Assembly: GCA_964019425.1 (NCBI GenBank)
Contig: OZ025823.1
Location: 248,001 to 312,000, forward strand
From: Flectonema sp. DT1601
Taxonomy: Eukaryota > Euglenozoa > Diplonemea > Diplonemida > Diplonemidae
Length of the DNA stretch: 64,000 bases
Direction of reading: 5' to 3'
The translations under genes and the position numbers were made by a program. A model generated the notes under the pieces. The model saw only the letters and a program-made list of their open reading frames with translations. It made no database searches and was not told where the DNA came from. Numbering within the stretch: the first letter of the stretch is position 1; every line of letters begins with the position of its first letter. Positions 42,479 to 52,900 of the stretch are shown here, in pieces.

Positions 42479-42814
42479 ATGTACCATGAGCGTGGGAAAT
42501 ACAAGTCAAGCGATCGCAACAAGTCGCATCATCTTTATTTCAACGTTCCAAAGATTATGTATTTAAGGAAGAAGAATAACAGAAGCCAGGCGTGTTTCAA
42601 AGAGTTAAGAACCAAGCTGCTATCACTATTTTTAAGCTTATTTCCCATAAGCATAGATGGGTTTCCAAGACTGAGAGCAGGTCGTTTTCTTGTTGTTGCG
42701 GCACATAATAATAATAAGGATATGGGAAGGTTCAACGAAATGTCGAAATATCGGAATTGCAAAACCATGAGAGTCTCATTGACGAGAAGAGACACAGATA
42801 TCGTCTTTATGTAA
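42479..42814 (+). CDS. Possible small plus-strand gene, 111 codons
   Basis: A T tract of about 25 bases ending CCCCCAG (42454) is a textbook 3' splice site and lies 24 bases before ATG 42479, the same layout as the real genes. The frame then runs 111 codons (starts MYHERGKYKSSDRNKSHH) to TAA. It is basic and low in recognisable motifs; no family found. It lies in the gene desert on the strand opposite all firm genes, so chance or relic status is quite possible. Confidence 0.25.
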   Translation: MYHERGKYKSSDRNKSHHLYFNVPKIMYLRKKNNRSQACFKELRTKLLSLFLSLFPISIDGFPRLRAGRFLVVAAHNNNKDMGRFNEMSKYRNCKTMRVSLTRRDTDIVFM

Positions 42815-43339
42815 CAAAGAGAAGACTGTTCCATTAGTAGTTACATGACTGCAATCGCCTTGGAGAAGTGTAGATAGCAGGAAGGTGGTAACAGCAATCA
42901 CACAAAGCATGATTTGCATGCAGTACAGCAAAAGAAGAAGAAAAAAAAAAAAAAAAAAAAAAAAAGGAAAAATAGATTCATCGAAGAAAAGAAAAAAAAA
43001 AATAATAAAGAATAAAGAACGAAAATAAAGGACCAAAAAAAAAAAAAAAAAAAACTTCAAACTAATAATAATATCGGAGTAACGGCCTCTGCTGACCTCT
43101 GAAAAGCGCAAGCGGCCTGCATAGGTTAGAAGTAACTACCATTTTCCACATCAACCACAAAAAAAAAACTGACAAATCATTCCGTGGATAAGAATGAAGA
43201 CGTTTCTTTACAGCTTGCAACCCAACTGATAGTTACCAAAATAAGTTTCACAACTAAGCCAATTATGTTTTTTGATTCTTTTGTACGGGCAGCCTAATAC
43301 GAAAATGAGAGAGGTTTTCTATAATTCGGTATGTTTATT

Positions 43340-43392
43340 ACCGTGAAGCTGCCTGGTAGCTGATGATGAAACGTTAAGATGATAAATAATTG
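43340..43392 (+). pseudogene. Weak organelle-type LSU rRNA 5'-end-like fragment
   Basis: CCGTGAAGCTGCCTGGTAGC then TGATGATGAAACGTTAA parallels the start of bacterial 23S rRNA (CGGTGGATGCCCTGGCAG, then GCGATGAAGGACGTG). About two thirds of positions agree over 40 bases. Uncertain. Confidence 0.25.
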
Positions 43393-45792
43393 AGAGACGA
43401 GAGATCAAAAAGAAACGTCATCTGCATGTCAAGAAAAGAATACCAACGATCAGCAGCACTCTTGATTCATCACAAGGGAATACCACAAAAAAAAAAAAAA
43501 AAAAAAAAAGGAAAAAAATCAAAAATCTTTTTTTTCTCGCAAGGAAGATAGACTGTATTGTGGGTGGGGAATTGATTTTGCTGTATTTCTTTTTTTTTTC
43601 TTTTAAAAAATTATTTTTCCCTCAGTTCACACAGGTTGATTCTCATCCCCACATCCATTGTTTTCCCCCCCTTCTTTTTTTAACTACCGACACCTAAAAT
43701 TCCCTAAGGATAATATATTTAATAAAAGCTGCATGAGTCAGGGAACAACTCTTATAATGATATATCTCGCAACATACTTTTTATGCATACCAAGGTGCAC
43801 ATACAGCAAAAGCAGAGATGAGCACCTCCTTAATTTTTGCGCCACTCAATACACCTTTTGGACGAGGATAGAAGTTCTTATGAGCGAATCGATGTGATGC
43901 GCTGCTTATAACGGCCCTCGTCTGTTTGAAAACCAGAAAAGGGAGAAAAAAAAAAAAAGAAAAAAAAAGAACAGCTTTTTTAGTCGCCTTTGAAAAAGAA
44001 AATGCAAAGAGAGGGAAATTGCCAGATTGCTTTTTGGTAAGCAAATAATAGCAAAGAACAAGAAACAATCAACAATTGATGGGCGGTGAACAGGAAACCG
44101 AAAGTGTCACTCCATAACGTTGCGATGGGACTATCGCACCACAAAGGAAGACACAAAGTAAATTGTCATTACTACCATCGAAACTATTAGTTGCATGAGT
44201 GCTGAAAGCACCCGAAGGTCTCAACGGTGACTCTAAACTGTCAACCGAAAACTTCCGCAAATTGATTTTTTTTTTTTTCTTTTTGGATGAGGGTTGGGGT
44301 ACTAAAAAAAAATAAAAGTAACCAGCTATAGGCACTTGTTCTCTGTACAATACGAGAGACTGAAAGCTCAAAACAAGCGCATAGCACCTCCACTTTATCA
44401 CTCAAGGTTCATGAGTGCAACCGAGAAGCGAGAAGAAAGTTCACTCTTTTTTGTTTTTTATTTAATTTTTTTCTAGTCAAAGAACGATAATTACTTTTTT
44501 TTTTTTTTTTTTTTTTTTTTCCCCATCATTCACTTTCACAGTATTAGTAACGAATACTTTTTTAAATAGCTTAACTTGCTTTTTTTTTTTTTCAATGTTT
44601 TTTTTTTTTTTTTTTCCAATTCAGTTTTTTTTTTTTTTAATTTTTTTTTTTTTTTTTTAATAAAAGCAGAATAATTTTAGTTAAGCCGGACAGTCGTTAC
44701 AGCAGACGTTAGAAAGAGAAATGACACAAAAAAAAAAAAAAAAATAAAAATAACGGGTAGTTCAGAAGGCAACATTACAACACCGAGAACCTGTTTTTTT
44801 TGCGAGGGGAAGACTGTTTGATTAGGTTCATACGAATATAAATCTCTGTATTGTATCAGAACTCAATCATAAAATTAAAAAACTCATGACACAAGTGACT
44901 AAAATGTTAATACAGCCTTTGCGAGGAGATGAAACTTTGACAATGTAAAAACAGCAACAACTTCAGGTATTAAAAACAAAATTAATATCAAGAATTAAAA
45001 TCAAGTATTTGACTGAAAAAAATATTGTATGTTGTTAATCAAAGAAAAGGTAACGTTTAGAAAAAAAAAAAAAAAAAACAGTAAAAAAAAGGGAAAAAAT
45101 TATATTTTTTTGTCTTATTGACCAGAAAACGTTGTCGAATCTGGTAATTCGGGGACGGTACTAACAGGTTGAGCGTCCAATACGCTGTAGTCCGTCACAA
45201 CTTAGGTTAAAAGAGGGTAAACTAATATAAATTAGTAATTATGATGCAGTGACTAAAGGTAATGTTAAATAAGTACTCCACAAACGTAGTAAAGGACTTG
45301 GTTGTCGTTCTACAACATGCGTTGTTAACTACCGGTCGCATTCCATCTCAAGATTAATTTACCTAAAGGTCACAATAATTACAACATAATAATAGAATTG
45401 AGGAGAGATCAGGAACAGAATTTCACCGAAACCTTTTTCGCAACGTATTATTCACTTATTTTTTTTTTTTTTTTTTTGGGTTTGTTTTTTTTTTGAAAAA
45501 ATTCAGAATTTCTGAAGATAGCACTTTGCGGCAATACACTTCCTTCCAAAGGTTGGGGAAAGTACAATGCGGCAAGGCGTACCATCTGATAGCCTGTAAC
45601 CTGAACTATTGAATATATGTTTGCCACTGGTCGATACGAACGTTAAGTATCCATTAATAAAGAAAAAGAAAAATGGAAGAGGAATCAAGCCAATCACCGT
45701 TCACTTCAAAGGAAAAGAGAGAAAAATAAAAATACAGCCTAATTACAGGGAAACGAATATGGTACTAACAAAAACAAAATGTAGATGAGGAA

Positions 45793-45831
<39 letters not shown>

Positions 45832-46742
45832 AAGAAATACTGCTGTCCACACCTTCCATACTGCTACCTTTTTTCCTCTTCTCCTTTACAGCAATTCGTT
45901 CTTTTTTTATTAGCCGGTAATGTCACCGATTTTTCCGATTTTCGTTCGCCTCCATAGTTTTTTGTTTTTTTATTGTTTTCACTTTGCGATATGTTCTTCT
46001 CCCTTTTTCAAAACAAATTGCAACACCAGTTTAGTTGCCTCCTTTTTAAGAACTGAATCTTAAAGGAAACATTGTAGCACAACGTGTTGTCATTCACTTC
46101 CTACCCTTCCTTACCCCCTCCAACAAAAAAAGAGAAAAAAGAAAAAAAAAAGAAATTATTGCGCTTTTATAAAATTGCAGGGGAGAAAAGGACAAAAAAA
46201 AAAAAAAAAAAAAAAAAAAACTGAAAACGCGAAGTTTCTTATGAACAAACTGGTAGCTCAACTAAAAATCATGAATTGAAACTGATTCATTCCATCATCT
46301 GCGGGAAAACACAGGTGATGTTCTTAGTGCTGTGGCGTTAGTAGCATAAAGCAAAAGAGAGTCAGACCGATTAATCAGTAATAGAGAAGAACAGCAACGC
46401 TAAGAAACCAATATATATATTAAAAAACTATTTCCTCATTTCAGCATTCGTTCAGCTCTTGTTAGACATCTCCAAGTCAGACAAAAAAAAAAAAAAAAAA
46501 AAGGAATTTTAGTAGTAGCTTTCGGGCAGTTCATACCCAGAGATCAGAGCGCTTGGAAGACTGACGTCGAAATCGAATCTTCAAAACACGGTAGTGCAAT
46601 CAGAAATAAAACGATGCGACACATGCAGAGATTCTCACTACAACAGTCTTTCCATTCTGCGCCTTTTTCACATCTATCTTGGGTCAATACTTGCACCAAG
46701 CACAAATTAAACGAGCAACCTAACTAGATTTGTTCACATTAA

Positions 46743-49191
46743 TCACACATACATGGTTGTTCGATTGTCATCTGCTTGATCTGGCTGGACAGGCTGTGGA
46801 CTGCTGACGCTCTGTTGTTTTAATTTTATACAATTCTTCGAACGTATCATTCAATCAAAAGATATAACAACATACCGACTCAAAGTGATGTCTGAGATAA
46901 GCAGCAGCAACCTGGCACTGAGTCAGTAAGTCAGCAGGCTTACCTAATAGTGACCACACCATTGAGGGATGGCGAGAAGCAGACTCCAAGAGCATACCAG
47001 TTATTTTGTGGGCATCGAGGGGGAAAGCTGAGATGCGATTTAGAAGTTCGCATCCAAGCCAGTGGAAGAATTGCTGGGGAGGAGTTGAATATTCACACCC
47101 ACTAATATGATGGTAAATAACAGCTGTGGGTGACACTGTAATTACACTCCACTCAAGAGTTGGTTCTTCTGAAGTTATTGTTGAAAGGGATGAGATTGAC
47201 GATCTCCGTTGATGCGGAGAAACTGGTCCGACAGATGAAGTAGTAGAAGCTGGAGTGGCAGTAGATTCCGTGTCCGCAACATCATTCACCGATGGGATGA
47301 GATTAGCAGCAGGCACCGACCTACCTTGAGAATGTAAATCAAACTTAACACGAATCATATTCCCCGATTCATATCCACGAATCTCACCGTTAGTTCCATT
47401 CAATTCCTTTTGATTCTTTAAACGAGTTACACGAACTCGAGAGTTAATTGGAAACACATCAGCATGGTGCACAACTCTCAAGTTCTTTGAAGGAACTGTG
47501 CAGCCTCCATGCTTTTCGCCTAGTTCTACCCGAAGGTTGTCCTTTTCGACTGATACAATTACTCCTTTTGATCCATTTATTTCTTTTTGATTGCGTAAAC
47601 CAAAAACTTCGACACCCATACCAGGCAACAATGCTCTACTAGAGAGTCCACCATTCGTAAGTGATGAGTGAGAAGGTGAGTTGCTGGAAGTATCTGAACT
47701 GCTCACAGCCATTGGTGCAGCAGCAAGTTCTTCCGAACAATTGCTGCTTTGCGGAACAGACAACTGCGGCGGAACTGGGAGTTCAATATCCTTAATTTCC
47801 TTCTTAACAACACTAGGTATGATATTATTAACAATGGCATTGTTGCTAACCAAATTATTTGAGACTGCCTTACGACCAGGTACTAGCTTGGCTCTGGCAA
47901 ATTCACCGCTCCAAGCCCCAGCTCTTCCTTCAATTGGCCTAGCTTCAACAGGAGTAACATCATCCTTTTTTACTTTGACAGGTTTGGTTTCATTCTTTCT
48001 TGATTTTTTCCCACTTGATTCACCAAGTGAACTGGTTGTAGAATCACTACTTTTATGGATTGGAGAACCAATATCATTAACTGGAGGAAGGGAAGCAGGT
48101 GTACCAATGGTAATCGGATGTATTTGAGCGAGACCAACTGGCAACATTGGTGGCATAAAAGGAACCGGGAAGTACATCGGAGGTGGAGGAGGAGGAGGAA
48201 TGCTTGAATCAGTATCTTCTTCACAAAGCAACTTATCCGTAACATCATCAAGACTCATTGCTGATGAGAGAGTTATCAACGCATGTTGTGCATGACTCAC
48301 AGTAGATTGCCATTGTGTTTGTTGACAAGATCTCGCAACGTTATGTGAAGTGTCAATTGGGTCCTCAACACTTAGCGGAGATGCCTGAAGCTGTTCAATT
48401 TCTGATCTCCTTGCAAGTCTCCCATCTAAGACAGAACATTTATATTCTGCAAATGTTCCATCAGATCCAAATTGGAATACAAATCCAAAAAAGGATGTTA
48501 GAATCTGCAATTCCGTCAACTGCGCAGTAGAAGGTTTCCAAGTATTAATATTATCATAGCTGGGAAGAATACCAATAACCTGACAATGTGTAATAAACAA
48601 CAATGACCAGCTGACACTATTAGCAAAACCTTCGTATGCTCGAATTACACGTCTCTTCTTCGCCCACATCTTAACAAATGAGAGAGGGAATTTTGCGGCA
48701 GTGTTTGCGTCTAGTATTTCTTTAACAATAGCATCACGTCGGCCACTTGTTTTGTTGCCAATTGATAGATCGATTGGCATATCTGGTTCACCATCGTTAC
48801 GATATAAAAGTTTTAGAATTGGAACTACAGCTGTCGGAGCTAGAACTGCTTCCTCGACAATGAGTCCGAGTTTACCAACTTTCTTAACTCCGTTATTGAT
48901 ACTTTCAAGTTTGCTTACTTGATCATCACGACTTACGTCGTCATCTTTAAACACTAATGCTAAGTCGAGATCTGACCCAGCTATTGCAGTGCCTTGAGCA
49001 AAACTACCACATACCACTAATTCACCACTCTTGTCATTTAGAATATCGTGAACTACTCTTGTTAAGAGCTTGATGACCTTCATTGGAGTCTCCAGAGTCT
49101 CCATTTCAGAACGCAACTGCACGGCTTCCTTTGATGGAATGTTGCCATATGGCCCCGCTGGCAACACTGACATCGGCTGATGCGGGGGCAT
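46743..49191 (-). CDS. Non-canonical poly(A)/U polymerase-type nucleotidyltransferase
   Basis: Two exons: 46876-49191 and 46743-46811, intron 46812-46875 (GTATGTTG to AACAACAG). Joined length is 2,385 bases, 794 residues, ending DDNRTTMYV. Cid1/TUTase-type enzymes add A or U to RNA 3' ends. The catalytic motif GSFAQGTAIAGSDLDLAL is at about 63-80, the third Asp in PIDLSI at about 140, and the central domain has WAKKRRVIRAYEGFANSVSW. A Pro-rich linker follows, then two KOW/SH3-like repeats with the core NQKE(I/L)NGxxG at about 535-640. These are unusual for the family. The acceptor CTACTCTCACAG lies 13 bases before the ATG. Confidence 0.85.
46812..46875 (-). other. Intron near the 3' end of the nucleotidyltransferase gene
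   Basis: 64 bases, donor GTATGT after TCG, acceptor AAAACAACAG. Removal joins TCG to AGC in phase 0 and gives 22 further codons of normal composition. Retention gives a stop after seven codons. Confidence 0.7.
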
Positions 49192-49902
49192 GCAGGTGCC
49201 TTTCCTGTGAGAGTAGGTAATATTATTACAATAAGATTTATTGATTGTTAATTACTTACTGCAGACAACTTTCGATCATTGTGTTGGTGTGACTAACAAG
49301 TAAATTTTTAAGACCTAATTACGATTGAAAGCAACGGGCACTTTTTTTCTTTTCTCTTTCTCAGAAATTTAATTCCGCAGGTTTTTGAAAAAAATAAAAT
49401 AGTTTTTTTTTAAAAAAAAAAGATAATTTTTTTTTTTTTTTTTGAATATTTTTTTCTTCTTTTTTTTTTTTTTTTTGGGGTGGGCGCAATTGTCAACGGG
49501 CAATTGTTAAGTAATGTATTTGAAGCTGTTTGTGAAGAGTTGTGAGTTCTCCTGATTTTTTTTTTTTTTTTTTTTTTGTCTTCATGGCAGACCATAATAT
49601 CACAGACAATAGAATCCAAACATACCTCACACAGAAAAATATGAACCAAGCATCCGTATGCTTATATGAGGTAAATATTTATTACTCGCAAGCTGGAGAG
49701 GAAGAGCAGTTCAGCAGTGTCACACTCATTTAATGTTATCAAAACGCAAATTAAGATTGACCTGTAGTTGTAGGAATTGCACCGATTTTTACTTTTTCAT
49801 CCTTGTAGTAAATAGTTAATAAAGTATCATACTTGTGCTAGACAGCGGAAATGGTAGAGGGAGGCAGAGAGAGGAGGCAGAGAGAGGAGGCAGAGTTCAG
49901 GA
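49192..49902. other. Intergenic region with T tracts
   Basis: T tracts around 49427-49477 and 49556-49577 and a GA-rich array near the end of the 5-phosphatase gene. No gene seen. Confidence 0.5.
49861..49895 (+). repeat. 13-bp tandem repeat
   Basis: GAGGCAGAGAGAG repeated 2.7 times, in the 3' flank of the 5-phosphatase gene. Confidence 0.8.
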
Positions 49903-52900
49903 TCATTCTTGGTCAGATGCAACTTCATCCATCAAGGTTTCCTTTGGGACTCTTCCCGGAGCTCCACCAGGTGGTGGAGTGTATCCGTAGTTTGTAACCT
50001 GTTTTTTTTTTTTTTTTAATTCTCACAAATACTATTTTCCTAAAATGCAAAAAAGGTTCACCGTGATGTATTTCAATAATAAAGATGTTTTCGCATACCT
50101 TGAACTTGCACCTGATAACACCAATCTTGCGACTGAGGCAACAGACATCCACTTCGATATCCTGCTCCTCGTCATAAAGAACGCGTCCCTGCAACTCCAT
50201 CACTGCAGCACCTCTAAACATCTTATCTTCACGAGGCTCAGCAAGGTCTCTGAAGATAATAATCAACGAGTGCTTCTCCAAGTACTCAGTCATTTGGACT
50301 GCGCACTTAATAGGTCCAGGGAGTGACTCTCCAGTGAAAGAAGGCTTCATGGTTGAAGTCTTGGACGACTTACCCTTGTGAGGGTGTTCAGAGAATGGAG
50401 AGTAGACCATCATCATTGGCTTTCTGAACATCAAGTGGTTCTGCTCTATGAACGTAATCTCAGAGAACTCAAACTGTGGTCTTGGCTCCTGGTCACGGTG
50501 GAAGCAGTTCATGTGCGGTCTGACGCAACGGACAACGTACGTCGCGTACACCGGCATGTGCTCACTCGTGTGTACATCTGCCGCTCCGTATCCAGTGCAC
50601 TTGATGGTAGTGTTGCCCATGCTTTTCACTAAGATACGGTCAGTGTATGATGGGGCCCGTCCACGGTCGTTCATGTAGTCTGACGATCCCTTCTTGTAAC
50701 GGTACGTTGGCGGGAAGGTGATAGGCGCTTCCTTGAATCCGTACATGACGTTACCTTCTTCAATCTCGTTCAACAACTGATCTTGGTTCAACAGCTCGAT
50801 GTACTTCTTTGATTCCAGGAGTGGTGTTGCCTCGGCGTTTTCCATCTCCACACGGTAGTTCATGTCACCCATCCAGAAGACGTGGTGGAACTGAGACGAC
50901 AAGTCGCAATCCTTGTTAGCAAGCTGGATCTGGTTACAAATCTCCTCGATGTTAATCTTTCTCATCTTCGTCCTCTCCATACGCGCAGCCAAGTGGCAAC
51001 TGATGAACGCCATCGAGGTGTTGTGGAACTTCAGACAGATACCTGCTGCTCCCTTCATACCACACTTCTCCTTGTGCAGAGTCGCCTTGGTTGAACCTTC
51101 AACGTTAGTGATCTTCAACAGACACTTCTTCTTGCAAAGTACCACAACCGTGATGTCCCAAAGTTGCATGCTCGCCAGAGTCAGGTAGTCCTTGCCGAGG
51201 TATTCTTGCACGTACGTGAACCATTCTCCTTCCTCCTTCTGGTATGAACATTCTTGGGTACCTACTGCGTACAAGTCGTACTTGCCCTTAGGGATCCATG
51301 ACTCCAACGTTGAACTGTCCCTCGGTGGTGGACTTCCGCACATGTTGAACGAACCACACCACACCGACACAGGTTCGTCCTGCACCTTAGACGAGTTGAT
51401 TTTGCAACGTCCCTGAAGCTCACGGTCGAGCAACTCACCAGTCTTCTTGAAAGGGTTTGGCACTTTCTGTACAACAGCGTTTTCTTTAGTACCGTCGATC
51501 GTCGTCGTCGTGGATCCACCGTCTACAGCGGTGTCAGGCTTCGTTAAGCTAGGGGCGTACACACGGATCGCTGGACGGATCGATGATCCGGTCTCGTAGA
51601 AACGCTCACGCTCGTCATTGCTTGGGAACACGATCTCGTACGACTTCGCAGCGTCGAAGAACATAAGACGTGCTCTGCGCGGGTCCATTACGTTTCTCTC
51701 GAGTTGCAGCAGCTTGTTGGCGTCGTGCTGTCTTCTCGTCTTACCCTTCGCATCGAGGCAGTAAAACGACTTTGCAAAGTGGTCGACCACCCAAATTCTT
51801 CGGTCCGCAGGTCCAAAAGCCTTGTTCGGGTTCCACTTCAACACCGGGAAGTACGACTTCAGATAAATGTTGTTTGTCACTTCAGGAAGTGGAAGCATCC
51901 ATGGCTCTGGCGGCTTCTCTGGTTCCTCGTCGTCCTCGTCGAAGTCCGACCCGCGTTCTGCATCATCTGGCTCGGCCATGTCCTCTTCCTCCTCGTCTTC
52001 GTCATCATCCTCCTCCCACTCGGCCTCTTGCTCCTCGAGTGCAGCCTCAAGCTCGGCCTCAAGATCCTCGTCGTCCTGGTGCTCGTTGTCGTCATCTCCG
52101 TCGCTCTCTTCTTCCTCTTCTTCCTCACCCTCTGGCTCTTCCTCATCGTCCATTTCTGCCCATGCGTCCTCTTCATCTTCGGCAGGGGCCTCCTCTTCGT
52201 CTGCATCTTCCTCGTCATCGACACGAGGGTCTTCAACGTCCATCTCCTCCTCAGGGTCTTCCCACTCCGGATCGTCCTCAGCGTCGTCCTCGTTCACAAA
52301 CTTCTCCCCTGCGAACGGATCATCGACCTTCTCCCCCTCGAATGGCTCATCAACCTTCTCTCCCTCGAATGGCTCGTCGACCTTCTCTCCTTCGAACGGT
52401 TCGTCCATTTTCTCGCCCTTGAAGTCGTCGTCCTTCAACTTCTCGCCGGTGAACGGATCGTCGAGCTTCTCACCCTTGAAGTCGTCGTCGAGCTTCTCAC
52501 CCTTGAAGTCGTCGTCGAGCTTCTCACCCTTGAAGTCGTCGTCCTTCAATTTCTCGCCGGTAAACGGATCGTCGAGCTTCTCGCCCTTGAAGTCGTCGTC
52601 CTTCAACTTCTCTCCGGTGAACGGATCGTCGAGCTTCTCACCCTTGAAGTCGTCATCCTGAAGCTTCTCACCGTGGAATGGCTCGACGGCCTGCTTGTAC
52701 CAAGCCTCTCTCTCAGCGACAACTTCAGGTGCTGCCTCCTCGTCGGTTCTGTTCATGCCGTCATCTTCTTCCTCAGGCTCTGCAGCCGAGCGCTTCCAGG
52801 TCTGTTTTTCAGGATCTTCCTTCTGTGCCTTTGTCCACTCTTCAATCTGTTTCGGCGCCTTCCACCAGTTGTCCTTCAACCATTCTTCACGCTTCTGCTG

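Larger units (their letters stand above)
37123..46742. other. 9.6-kb gene desert crowded with A and T homopolymers
   Basis: No intact gene is supported. About 35 A or T tracts of 15 bases or more occur in both orientations, roughly one per 270 bases (for example 37987-38014, 38212-38243, 41214-41241, 42423-42447). Frames rich in Phe or Lys are products of these tracts. It also holds short islands that look coding (listed separately), two organelle-like rRNA fragments and a shared motif GGTACCAGTCATTCGG at about 37735 and 39028. Transcription strand is the same on both sides. Confidence 0.8.

Noticed and set aside
43781-44401. Minus-strand frames of 95 and 110 codons
   Set aside because: Interrupted by Phe/Lys runs from homopolymers, no acceptor or domain; the plus strand is equally open.
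45503-45697. Minus-strand 64-codon frame ending in CYLQKF
   Set aside because: No ATG start (GTG), short, no family; composition slightly protein-like but not enough to call.
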